Assembly (NCBI GenBank): GCA_023251695.1
Contig: JAHEYE010000032.1
Coordinates: forward strand, 1 to 24,815
Direction: 5' to 3'
Length of the DNA: 24,815 nt
Origin: Sphingobacteriaceae bacterium
GTDB lineage: Bacteria > Bacteroidota > Bacteroidia > B-17B0 > Aurantibacillaceae
Shown here: positions 16,814 through 24,317 of the stretch, in pieces
How positions within the stretch are numbered: position 1 is the stretch's first letter
Layout of the letters: every line of letters starts with the position of its first letter
Made by a program: the position numbers and the translations under genes
Notes under the pieces: generated by a model
Database searches by the model: none
Told to the model about the DNA's origin: nothing
The model's input: only the letters and a program-made list of their open reading frames with translations

Positions 16814-18269
16814 ATAATCCAAATCCGTAAGAAGCAATTATTCCGTTAGGATATACCCCTTCCACGAGAACCGTTCCGGTTTTATTCTCAAGCGCTTTTT
16901 TCACGTCATCAGCCGTAAAGACTTTTTTCTTATTGATGGTGGTGATTAAAAAACCTTCTTTAATTCCAACATTCGCCAACTTACCACCGTTTAGTTTAGC
17001 AATCTTCACACCATTCTCTAATTTGAATTTATCGAGGTAATCCTGATTTACTTCTTCAAATGTTGCTCCTAAACTGCTAGAACTGGTTAGTACAGGAACC
17101 GATTTTTTAATGACTTCAGTTCCGTTTTTAATATTGGTTAATGTAACAGGCATAATGATTTCTTTATCGTTGCGCATAACAGTAACGTTTATTTTATTAC
17201 CCGGACGGTATTTGCTAACCTGCTCTTGTAATTCTGATACGCTGCTCACTTTATTTCCTTCTACCGAAGTAATTATATCGCCTATTTTAATACCTGAACT
17301 TTCAGCAGCACCATTGCTTGTTAAACCATTCACGTAAGCGCCCTTTAGTAAACTGAGGTTTTTCTGTTCAGCAAATTTGGCGTTAATGTCGTTAATACTT
17401 ACGCCAATGTACGCGCGCTGAACGGTACCGAATTCAATCAAATCAGAAACTACCTTTTTTACAATGGTAACCGGAATTGCAAATGAATACCCCTGATAAG
17501 CTCCGTTACTTGAAACAATGGCAGTATTAATTCCTATAAGTTCGCCGTTAGTATTTACTAATGCGCCACCGCTGTTGCCGGGATTCACCGCCGCATCGGT
17601 CTGAATAAAGGATTCAACAGGGAATTGTCCTTTCGATTTATCGCCTTCCAAGACATTGCTTCTTCCTTTCGCGCTGATGATTCCGGCTGTTACAGTTGAA
17701 TTTAAATTAAAAGGGTTACCAACGGCTAAAACCCATTCCCCAACTTTCAATCCATCACTATTACCATAAGTAATAAACGGCAGATCTTTTTCTTTAATTT
17801 TTAGAAGAGCAATATCAGTACTCGGATCAGTTCCTATAACTTCTGCTCTGTAATCTCGTTTATCGTTCAGCATGACTTCTATCTCATCTGCACCATTAAT
17901 AACGTGATTATTCGTTACAATATATCCGTCCTGCGATAAAATCACACCCGAACCGCTGCCTTCCATAATATAAGGACGGTTGCTATGTCCGTATAAAAAT
18001 TGTTCGAATGGATTATAATTTAAATTATTGGTTTGTGAAGCAGTCGTTCGTATATGAACTACAGCGTTCAATGATTTTTCGGCCGACATAATAAAATCGG
18101 GGGTGTTGCCAATACCGCCGCCCGAATAAGCGACCTGTGTTACAGGCATGTTTTGGGTTAAAGTTACCTTCCCGCTTGTTGACGGTCTGCTTTCAATAAA
18201 ACTGATGGTTGTTACTGCAATAACAGCTCCCAGCGCTGCTGCGAATACTGTTGAAACTAACTTTTTCAT
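16812..18269 (-). CDS. degP: Periplasmic serine protease DegP/HtrA family
   Basis: A 485-residue protein beginning with a signal or anchor segment (KLVSTVFAAALGAVIAVT). The trypsin-like domain has the complete triad: H122 in VTNNHVI, D152 in STDIALLKI and S233 in NPGNSGGALVN. Two PDZ domains follow (about 285-375, with AYIGV...KGAYVNGL and GIKIGDIITSVEG; and about 395-485, with KLANVGIKEGFLITTINKKK), matching DegP/DegQ architecture. It degrades or refolds damaged proteins in the periplasm; with two PDZ domains it can form large cages. The ATG at 18269 is preceded by a well-formed promoter. It is convergent with the glycosyltransferase gene and divergent from the dapF operon. Whether it behaves as DegP or DegQ cannot be told from sequence alone. 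Confidence 0.95.
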   Translation of the reverse strand: MKKLVSTVFAAALGAVIAVTTISFIESRPSTSGKVTLTQNMPVTQVAYSGGGIGNTPDFIMSAEKSLNAVVHIRTTASQTNNLNYNPFEQFLYGHSNRPYIMEGSGSGVILSQDGYIVTNNHVINGADEIEVMLNDKRDYRAEVIGTDPSTDIALLKIKEKDLPFITYGNSDGLKVGEWVLAVGNPFNLNSTVTAGIISAKGRSNVLEGDKSKGQFPVESFIQTDAAVNPGNSGGALVNTNGELIGINTAIVSSNGAYQGYSFAIPVTIVKKVVSDLIEFGTVQRAYIGVSINDINAKFAEQKNLSLLKGAYVNGLTSNGAAESSGIKIGDIITSVEGNKVSSVSELQEQVSKYRPGNKINVTVMRNDKEIIMPVTLTNIKNGTEVIKKSVPVLTSSSSLGATFEEVNQDYLDKFKLENGVKIAKLNGGKLANVGIKEGFLITTINKKKVFTADDVKKALENKTGTVLVEGVYPNGIIASYGFGL

Positions 18270-18302
18270 ACGATTTGGTTTTGATGTTTATGATGTATAA
18301 CG

Positions 18303-18332
18303 CAAAATTAAATCGGAAATTAATCCTGTCAA
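18303..18332 (-). promoter_or_regulatory. Bacteroidota-type promoter of degP
   Basis: On the minus strand TTG (18330-18332), exactly 19 nt, then TAATTTTG (18303-18310) matches the TTTG-N19-TAnnTTTG consensus. The predicted leader is about 28 nt. No sigmaE/CpxR-like site was recognised. Confidence 0.65.
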
Positions 18333-18373
18333 TTTCTTTTAACAATCCTTAACGGCCATATCGGTAAAAATGC

Positions 18374-18381
18374 TATCTTTA
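18374..18381 (+). promoter_or_regulatory. Possible -7 box of the dapF operon
   Basis: TATCTTTA, the same variant as ahead of ruvB, lies 12 nt before the ATG at 18394. No -33 TTG is visible. It shares the 124-bp divergent region with the degP promoter. Confidence 0.35.
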
Positions 18382-18393
18382 TAGTGCTAAAAA

Positions 18394-19020
18394 ATGCAAA
18401 TAAAACGCAAAATACCCGCTTTCGTTTTCGGAGTTTCAATCGGACTTATTATCGGGGTTGGTTTTTTTATTTTTAAGATGGATGATTATTTCAGTAAGAT
18501 GAAATCGGCCACCACAAAAGAAATAAAAGTCATTGAACAGCCTGTTCAGCCCGAAGAAAAAGAGCAGCCTAAAGATGATAAAGAGCGTTATAAAATAAAT
18601 ACTAAAGTTTCGCCTTACACCAATTATAAAGAAATAGATAGTTTGATTAAAAGTGAAGATGGCGAAGTAAATTTGGCAAAGGAAGAATTGATCTCGGTTA
18701 AAAACATTAAACTGATCGATCTTGACAACGATAAAAAAGACACACTGGCTGCTAATCTGGCGGGGGTAAGTCATAATGATAATGCCACTTTATTTTTTGT
18801 AGAGTTTTGGAAAACACCTTTAAACTCGAAGGGTTACCGCATGACCAAAAACAGAATTATATTATATGGTTTTTCCGATTTCTCTTCACTTAATTTGTAC
18901 AAAGTAGATGGCTTTTATTATTTAAAGAGTGAAGAACAGGTTTATAAAGTATCGGCCAACAGCGATTTTATGCCAATGGATAGGGTTAATGATTCAGATT
19001 TACTTGCCAAAATAAATTAA
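18394..19020 (+). CDS. Membrane-anchored protein of unknown function
   Basis: A 208-residue protein I do not recognise. An N-terminal transmembrane segment (about 9-27, PAFVFGVSIGLIIGVGFFIF) is followed by a charged linker (about 45-65, rich in Q, P, E and K, likely disordered) and a soluble domain of about 140 residues with several aromatic beta-strand-like stretches (ATLFFVEFW, RIILYGF, NLYKVDGFYYLKSEEQVYKVS). Topology suggests a periplasmic domain tethered to the inner membrane. It is first in a tightly packed run: its TAA stop overlaps the dapF ATG by one base (TAATG), so the two are probably translationally coupled. The FYYLKSEEQVYKV stretch looks like a ligand-free structural repeat rather than an active site. 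Function unknown. Confidence 0.8.
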   Translation: MQIKRKIPAFVFGVSIGLIIGVGFFIFKMDDYFSKMKSATTKEIKVIEQPVQPEEKEQPKDDKERYKINTKVSPYTNYKEIDSLIKSEDGEVNLAKEELISVKNIKLIDLDNDKKDTLAANLAGVSHNDNATLFFVEFWKTPLNSKGYRMTKNRIILYGFSDFSSLNLYKVDGFYYLKSEEQVYKVSANSDFMPMDRVNDSDLLAKIN

Positions 19021-19811
19021 TGCAGATTAGTTTTGATAAATATCAGGGTACGGGTAACGATTTTATTATAATTGATAACCGTAAAAACGAAATCCAGCTT
19101 ACAACTGAACAAATCATTTTTTTGTGTAACCGTCACACCGGTGTTGGCGCCGATGGTTTAATATTATTGGAATTGGAACCGGGTGTTGATTTTAAAATGG
19201 TTTATTTTAACAGCGATGGGAACGAAAGCAGCATGTGTGGAAATGGCGGACGATGTATTACCGCTTATGCAAAATCATTGGGTCTAATAAATGATAAAGC
19301 ACGTTTTTTAGCTATAGACGGTTTACATGAAGCAACCGTTTCGGGTGTTAATGAAGTTTCGCTCAAGATGAATGAAGTGAAGAGTATTGAAGCAGGCGAC
19401 GATTATTTTTATCTGAACACGGGCTCACCGCATTATGTGAAATTTGTTCAGGACGTAAAGGATTTTGATGTTTACACGGAAGGAAAGAGGATAAGGAATA
19501 GCGAACGCTTTGCTGCTGAAGGAACGAATGTGAATTTTATTGAGAAAACGGAGGATGGTATATTTGTCCGCACCTTCGAAAGGGGTGTAGAGGCAGAAAC
19601 TTTATCTTGCGGAACGGGCGTTACTGCATCGGCTTTGGTAGCTGCTGTTAAAGGAGTTTCAAGTCAGAAAAATTCCTGTAAGGTGCAGGCATTGGGAGGT
19701 AATCTGAATGTAAAGTTTGATAAAGTATTAGAAAGTAATTTTTATAACATCTGGCTGGAAGGTCCGGCTGATTTTGTTTTTCACGGGAGTATTAATTTAA
19801 GAGAAGATTAG
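19020..19811 (+). CDS. dapF: Diaminopimelate epimerase
   Basis: A 263-residue PLP-independent epimerase that converts LL- to meso-diaminopimelate, the last shared step toward lysine and the cross-linking residue of peptidoglycan. Both catalytic cysteines are present: C73 in SSMCGNGGRC and C197 in ETLSCGTG. Other family signatures are KYQGTGNDFIIID at the start and N-S-D-G-N-E-S just before the first cysteine. Length is normal. The start overlaps the preceding stop by one base, and the next gene begins 3 nt after its stop. With PbpC and MltG in the window, this provides a precursor for the same wall they build and cut. Confidence 0.97.
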   Translation: MQISFDKYQGTGNDFIIIDNRKNEIQLTTEQIIFLCNRHTGVGADGLILLELEPGVDFKMVYFNSDGNESSMCGNGGRCITAYAKSLGLINDKARFLAIDGLHEATVSGVNEVSLKMNEVKSIEAGDDYFYLNTGSPHYVKFVQDVKDFDVYTEGKRIRNSERFAAEGTNVNFIEKTEDGIFVRTFERGVEAETLSCGTGVTASALVAAVKGVSSQKNSCKVQALGGNLNVKFDKVLESNFYNIWLEGPADFVFHGSINLRED

Positions 19812-19814
19812 TTT

Positions 19815-20057
19815 ATGACAAAAACAACATTAAAAAAGAACATTCATAAGGCTATTGATAATATTGATGATGCGGCTTTATTAGAAGCGGTTTATACTTT
19901 GCTAAATAAGGCATCAATTTATAATGATGATTACGAATGGACGGCTCAAGATTTACGAATAGTCGAAGAAAGGAAAGCCAATTATTTAAGTGGCAAAACA
20001 AAATCTATGAGTATGAGTGAGCTGAATAAAAGACTAAGAAAGAGGTTTTCAAAATAA
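19815..20057 (+). CDS. Small antitoxin-like protein (addiction-module component family), without obvious toxin
   Basis: An 80-residue acidic/basic helical protein. The N-terminal IDNIDDAALLEAVYTLLNKA and the C-terminal RIVEERKANYLSGKTKSMS, MSELNKRLRKRFSK resemble the small Bacteroidota antitoxins usually found ahead of a RelE/ParE toxin. The part just before the end (YLSGKTKSMSMSELNK) matches the G-K-x-x-S-x-S/W pattern of that family. No RelE-like gene follows. Its TAA overlaps the ATG of the 187-aa gene by one base, so the two are coupled. It may be a solitary antitoxin co-opted for another job or a coincidence of a short helical protein; I am moderately sure of the family and not of the function. 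Confidence 0.65.
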   Translation: MTKTTLKKNIHKAIDNIDDAALLEAVYTLLNKASIYNDDYEWTAQDLRIVEERKANYLSGKTKSMSMSELNKRLRKRFSK

Positions 20058-20620
20058 TGATCTCCGATGTTAAATATTTAATTGCTTACCAAGATTTTAA
20101 TGATACCTCTTTAATTAATAAAGGCACTTGGCTGGTTATTCTCCATGCTTCGCGGATTCCGCCTCACGTTGGGTTAATGATTGATGGGAATTACAATTCA
20201 CTTACCATTAAGGAGCGTGAATTAAATGTAAAACATGAAGCTTTATTAAGAACCATTTCTCAAAAAAAGATTGAAGCTTTGTTTTTGAAACTGGCACCAC
20301 ATCCGGTCTTTAGTTCCGATTATCAATTAAGTACTTTTCAGGAGCAATTGAATCAATTTACCGTTGTAAAGCAAAACGAAGCGACCTGTTTAAGTCCTTT
20401 AAAATTGTTTTTTGAAGAATTCTATGCTATTAGAAATAATAAAGAGCAATTGTTCTATGATTTTGTGGATGAATTATCCCAAAACGACTATATCACACAG
20501 GCAATTGGAATAAATATTGCAGATAAGTCGGAAAATAATATCTTTACCTTACCGCATTATACCAATGAGGAATTGCAAAAAAGAATTAAAAGCGAACGGG
20601 AAATTTATATAAAGGAATAA
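20057..20620 (+). CDS. Conserved-looking hypothetical protein, 187 aa
   Basis: I do not recognise the family. No signal peptide or membrane segment is seen, so it is probably cytoplasmic. A compact N-terminal half (about 1-75) includes WLVILHASRIPPHVGLMIDGNYNSLT, suggesting an alternating strand/turn fold with a conserved-looking I-P-P-H-V-G-L-M turn, and KIEALFLKL. The C-terminal half is helical and charged and ends in a basic/acidic helix. It contains one cysteine (in NEATCLSPL). It sits between the antitoxin-like gene and the GNAT gene with one-base TAATG overlaps on both sides, which argues that it is a genuine co-translated gene. It lacks RelE/ParE, PIN or Fic motifs, so there is no basis to call it a toxin. 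Confidence 0.75.
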   Translation: MISDVKYLIAYQDFNDTSLINKGTWLVILHASRIPPHVGLMIDGNYNSLTIKERELNVKHEALLRTISQKKIEALFLKLAPHPVFSSDYQLSTFQEQLNQFTVVKQNEATCLSPLKLFFEEFYAIRNNKEQLFYDFVDELSQNDYITQAIGINIADKSENNIFTLPHYTNEELQKRIKSEREIYIKE

Positions 20621-21144
20621 TGTTTATAAAAGGAAAAAATATTCATCTCCGCGCTTTAGAACCTGAAGACGTGGATGTATTGTATAAATGGGAAAATAAC
20701 CGTGAAATCTGGCACGTGAGTAATACCCAAACACCCTTTAGCCGTTATGTACTGGAACAATTCTTAGTGAATGCTCACGAAGATATTTATACCAATAAAC
20801 AACTGCGTTTAATTATTTCCCCTAACGATACAGATGATGCTATAGGAGCGATTGATTTATTTGATTTCGATCCGTATCACCTTCGCGCGGGAATCGGAAT
20901 CTTGATTGCAGAGGAATACCGCAATAAAGGTTATGCGTATGAAGCGCTTGAATTATTGGAGGAATACGCGTTTAATAACCTTCTTCTTAAACAACTTTAC
21001 GCGAATGTAACCGTGTCTGCTCCTTCAAGCCTGCAATTATTCGAAAAGGCGGGATTCGAAAAGGTCGGACTCAAGAAAAGCTGGAACCGTGTTTCGGCAA
21101 CCGAGTTTGGCGACGAATGGTTACTGCAACTCATCAATAAATAA
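20620..21144 (+). CDS. GNAT family N-acetyltransferase (RimJ/RimL-like)
   Basis: A 174-residue acetyl-CoA-dependent acetyltransferase. The start IHLRALEPEDVDVLYKWENN is typical of the RimJ/RimL/SpeG branch. The acetyl-CoA motif A is LIAEEYRNKGYAYEALELL (R101-x-x-G-x-A106), and a final strand/helix LYANVTVSAPSSLQLFEKAGFEKVG completes the fold. Substrates in this branch range from ribosomal protein N-termini to polyamines and cannot be predicted here. A GNAT gene between dapF and mltG is an arrangement I recall from other Bacteroidota. It is coupled to both neighbours by TAATG overlaps. Confidence 0.9.
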   Translation: MFIKGKNIHLRALEPEDVDVLYKWENNREIWHVSNTQTPFSRYVLEQFLVNAHEDIYTNKQLRLIISPNDTDDAIGAIDLFDFDPYHLRAGIGILIAEEYRNKGYAYEALELLEEYAFNNLLLKQLYANVTVSAPSSLQLFEKAGFEKVGLKKSWNRVSATEFGDEWLLQLINK

Positions 21145-23213
21145 TGTTGCACAAAAAGGTAATACTTTTCTTTTTCTCTCTTATTATTTTGCTGATTGCT
21201 TTTCAGTGTAAAGAACCAATAGGCAATTCAGGAAATGAAACAATCAAAAAAGACACGCTTGTTTATTTGAATCATGCCGATTCTGCAAGGTATGTTGGTA
21301 TTAATACCTGTAAACTTTGCCACCAAAGTATTTATAATTCATTCATTAAAACCGGAATGGGAAAGTCATTTGATGTGGCGACCAGACAAAAATCGGCGGC
21401 TGATTTTTCTCACCCTGTTATTTATGATAAGGAAAAGGATTTTTATTATTCAGCTTCCTGGAAAAATGATAGTTTATTTTTCACCGAATTCCGTTTAAAA
21501 GGAAAAGATACTTTATTCAAAAGGGTAGAGCAGGTAAATTACATTGTTGGTTCCGGACAACACACCAATTCCCACATTCAATCGGTAAACGGTTATCTGA
21601 ATCAAATGCCAATGACCTTTTACGCGCAAAAAAGGAAATGGGATTTGCCGCCCGGATTTGAAGAGGGTCATAACACACGTTTCTCACGTAAAATTGGTTT
21701 GGAATGTATGAGTTGTCATAATTCCTACCCAAATTATGTTTTGGGTTCTGAAAATAAATACAATGGTGTTCAGGAAGGAATTAATTGCGAACGTTGTCAT
21801 GGTCCCGGAAGTATTCACGTTGCACAAAGACAAACCGGCTCAAAAATTGATACCTCAAAATATATTGATTATAGTATTGTAAATCCTGCGAAACTTTCTA
21901 TCGACCGACAATTTGATATTTGTCAACGTTGTCATTTGCAAGGTAATGCTGTTTTAAAAGAAGGAAAATCATTTTTCGATTTTAAACCTGGTATGAAACT
22001 GAGCGATTATTTAACTGTTTTTCTTCCCAAATATGAAAATGCAGATGATGAATTCATTATGGCTTCGCATGCCGACAGATTAAAACAAAGTCAGTGTTTT
22101 ATTAAATCGTATGAAATGGCTTCGGTCACTTCGACAAGCTCAGTGACCGGTTCCGGTAATAAATTAAAACCATACAAAGAAGCCTTGACATGTGTTACTT
22201 GTCATAACCCTCATGTTAGTGTAAGAGAAACCAATAAAGAAGTTTTTAATGATGCGTGTCGTAGTTGTCATGGTCCCGACCAAAAATCAAAACTGGAATG
22301 TACCGAAAAATCAGTTGTAAAGGCAATACACGCTCCCGACTCCGAACTCTCAACTATCAACTGCACGAAGTGCCACATGCCTTCTTCCGGTTCAACAGAC
22401 ATTCCTCACGTAACTGTGCATGATCATTATATCCGCAAGCCAATTACTCAAAAAGAAAAGGATAAAATAAAAACCTTTATCGGTTTGTATGCTATTAATG
22501 AAAAGAATCCTTCCGATTTAACTAAAGCCTGGGCTTATATTAATCAGTACGATAAGTTTGAACCTAAGTCTGAATATTTGGATTCGGCGCAAAAGTATTT
22601 GAAAGATAAAACAAAGGAAGATGTTCAGAAAAATATTCATGCATTGTTACAATTGAATTTCTCAAAGCAAAATTTCCAAAAAATAATTAAATACCTGAAT
22701 GTTTTGGGTGAAAATGAGTTTTATAAATCGTTGAATAAAAAATCTTACGATAATATTCAAGCATGGAGTGCATATCATATCGCAGAAGCTTATTTTAACA
22801 CCGGAAATATTGCTGCTTCAGTGAAGTGGTTCGAGAAAGCAACTGATTTGGCGCCTTATAATTTGGAGTTCCAAAATAAATTGGGTGCTGCATATATGAA
22901 TACAGGAAAAGTTGCTCAAGCTGAAAAGACATTTGAATTTATTATTAAGGAACATCCAAAGAATATGTCGGCATATACCAATTTAGGTTTTATAAAACTT
23001 TCACAAAATAATGCGATTGAAGCTGAGCAGCTTTACAATAAAGCTTTAAAACTTGATCCGGATTATGAACCACTTTTATTAAATTTGGCAGGCCTTAAAG
23101 CCTATAAAAAAGATTATAAAGGTGCAATGGAAATTATCAATAAAATTTTAAAGAAGAATTCAGGTAACGAAAAAGCTAAAATGGCGTTACAGCAATTAAA
23201 GGGATTAGTATGA
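21144..23213 (+). CDS. Heptaheme c-type cytochrome with C-terminal TPR domain
   Basis: A 689-residue exported protein. The hydrophobic N-terminus ends in LLIAFQC22, a possible though atypical lipobox. Seven CxxCH heme-binding motifs are seen: C56-KLCH, C188-MSCH, C215-ERCH, C260-QRCH, C350-VTCH, C372-RSCH and C407-TKCH. Residues from about 540 form three or more TPRs (AEAYFNTGNIAASVKWFEKA, KLGAAYMNTGKVAQAEKTFE, NLGFIKLSQNNAIEAEQLYN). The family is related to cytochrome c554/doubled-CxxCH proteins and acts as a periplasmic or outer-membrane electron carrier or reductase; the partner is unknown. Two short repeat-like sequences are read in frame, at residues 327-336 and 399-404, the second directly before heme motif 7. 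The ATG overlaps the GNAT stop; its own stop overlaps the mltG start (ATGA). Confidence 0.9.
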   Translation: MLHKKVILFFFSLIILLIAFQCKEPIGNSGNETIKKDTLVYLNHADSARYVGINTCKLCHQSIYNSFIKTGMGKSFDVATRQKSAADFSHPVIYDKEKDFYYSASWKNDSLFFTEFRLKGKDTLFKRVEQVNYIVGSGQHTNSHIQSVNGYLNQMPMTFYAQKRKWDLPPGFEEGHNTRFSRKIGLECMSCHNSYPNYVLGSENKYNGVQEGINCERCHGPGSIHVAQRQTGSKIDTSKYIDYSIVNPAKLSIDRQFDICQRCHLQGNAVLKEGKSFFDFKPGMKLSDYLTVFLPKYENADDEFIMASHADRLKQSQCFIKSYEMASVTSTSSVTGSGNKLKPYKEALTCVTCHNPHVSVRETNKEVFNDACRSCHGPDQKSKLECTEKSVVKAIHAPDSELSTINCTKCHMPSSGSTDIPHVTVHDHYIRKPITQKEKDKIKTFIGLYAINEKNPSDLTKAWAYINQYDKFEPKSEYLDSAQKYLKDKTKEDVQKNIHALLQLNFSKQNFQKIIKYLNVLGENEFYKSLNKKSYDNIQAWSAYHIAEAYFNTGNIAASVKWFEKATDLAPYNLEFQNKLGAAYMNTGKVAQAEKTFEFIIKEHPKNMSAYTNLGFIKLSQNNAIEAEQLYNKALKLDPDYEPLLLNLAGLKAYKKDYKGAMEIINKILKKNSGNEKAKMALQQLKGLV
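22123..22149. repeat. Dispersed palindromic repeat inside the cytochrome gene
   Basis: CGGTCACT (22123-22130) and AGTGACCG (22142-22149) are perfect 8-bp arms around TCGACAAGCTC. The core TTCGACAAGCTCAG is the same class of repeat as CTGAGCTTGCCGAAG at 1124-1138 (reverse complement). It encodes residues 327-336 without breaking the frame. Confidence 0.65.
22339..22355. repeat. 17-bp repeat shared with the 16739-16813 hairpin, inside the cytochrome gene
   Basis: ACTCCGAACTCTCAACT is identical to 16790-16806, an intergenic hairpin arm. Here it encodes residues around 399-404, just before heme motif 7. Confidence 0.55.
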
Positions 23214-24247
23214 AATTATTCAGGAAAATAATTATTCTTCTTGTTTTGGCAGCTATTGGCTTTGGCGGTTATTGGGCTTATATCAACCTCTACAAACCCA
23301 ATACAAATCTCGAAGGCAAGAATTTCAAATACGTTTATATTCCAAGCGATGCCGATTTTGAAACTTTATTAAATGAATTGTATAGTGAAGGTGTGATTGA
23401 TAACCATAAATCATTCGAGTGGATGGCGAAACGGATGGACTTGGATAAAAATGTCCACCCCGGAAAATACCGTATTAATACCGGTATGAATAACCGTCAA
23501 ATCATTCTGATGTTAAAAAATAACAAGCAGGAAAGTGTGAAGCTGACATTCAATTCGCAAATCCGTACCAAGGAGGAATTCATTGAATATCTTGATGACA
23601 AACTGGAATTAAGTTTTGATGAATTGGACGAGTATCTGAGCGATGATGTTGTTCTTGAAAAAGAATACGGTCTGGACCCTGATAACGTTATGACTTTAAT
23701 ATTACCAAATGCTTTTGAAGTCAGTTGGGTGATTAAAAAAGAGGAGTTATTTGCTCAAATAAAGAATTATTTCAATTCGGTTTGGACAAGAGACAGGCGG
23801 GATAAATGTAAGAAAATGGGATATACGGTTGTGGAAGCAACTACCTTGGCTGCGATTGTACAGGGTGAAAGTGCTATTCAAACTGAACAACAAAAAATAG
23901 CCGGCGTTTACATAAACCGTTTAAAGAAAAATATGGCCATGCAGGCTGACCCTACTTTAAAATTCGCTAACCGGAATTTTGATGTGCAGCGTGTAACCAA
24001 TGCCGATAAACAAATAGATTCTCCTTACAATACTTATAAATACAAAGGTCTGCCTCCGGGACCGATTTGCCTTGTAAATATGCAATCGCTCGATGCGGTT
24101 TTAAATTATACCAGGCATAATTTCTATTATTTCTGTGCTAAACCTTCTCTGAATGGTTATAGTGATTTTTCGGCCAGCTACGAACAGCACCTGAAATACG
24201 CCGATGCCTACCAAAAAGCCCTCGACGCCAAGGGAATAAAGCGATAA
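23210..24247 (+). CDS. mltG: Endolytic murein transglycosylase MltG (YceG-like)
   Basis: A 345-residue inner-membrane protein that cuts nascent glycan strands and so helps set their length. An N-terminal transmembrane segment (about 7-22) is followed by a LysM-like region (FKYVYIPSDADFETLLNELYSEGVI, about 39-63) and the YceG catalytic domain. The catalytic glutamate is E220 in IVQGESAIQ, and the family hallmark follows: KIAGVYINRLKKNMAMQADPTLKF (in two parts, 229-242 and 243-252). Length matches the family. The ATG overlaps the cytochrome TGA by four bases (ATGA), so translation is probably coupled. It shares the operon with dapF, linking wall precursor supply and wall cutting. Confidence 0.95.
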   Translation: MKLFRKIIILLVLAAIGFGGYWAYINLYKPNTNLEGKNFKYVYIPSDADFETLLNELYSEGVIDNHKSFEWMAKRMDLDKNVHPGKYRINTGMNNRQIILMLKNNKQESVKLTFNSQIRTKEEFIEYLDDKLELSFDELDEYLSDDVVLEKEYGLDPDNVMTLILPNAFEVSWVIKKEELFAQIKNYFNSVWTRDRRDKCKKMGYTVVEATTLAAIVQGESAIQTEQQKIAGVYINRLKKNMAMQADPTLKFANRNFDVQRVTNADKQIDSPYNTYKYKGLPPGPICLVNMQSLDAVLNYTRHNFYYFCAKPSLNGYSDFSASYEQHLKYADAYQKALDAKGIKR

Positions 24248-24250
24248 AAT

Positions 24251-24279
24251 TATCTGCGCAAATCCGCGTAATCTGTGGC
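24251..24279. repeat. Possible dispersed repeat fragment downstream of mltG
   Basis: The TATCTGCGCAAATCCGCG / TAATCTGTGGC stretch resembles AATCTGCG-type short repeats seen between genes in Bacteroidota. Only this one copy is present in the window, so the call rests on recall alone. Confidence 0.25.
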
Positions 24280-24287
24280 TAAATTTG
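24280..24287 (+). promoter_or_regulatory. Promoter -7 box of the phosphohexomutase gene
   Basis: TAAATTTG is an exact TAnnTTTG match, with a predicted leader of about 26 nt to the ATG at 24318. No TTG is seen at -33. Confidence 0.45.
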
Positions 24288-24317
24288 TACCTTTAAGCCT
24301 CTATTTTAATTTCAATT

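Noticed and set aside
20057..20620. Toxin partner of the antitoxin-like gene
   Set aside because: At 187 residues it is too long for RelE/ParE and shows none of the known toxin motifs; only the gene order suggests it.
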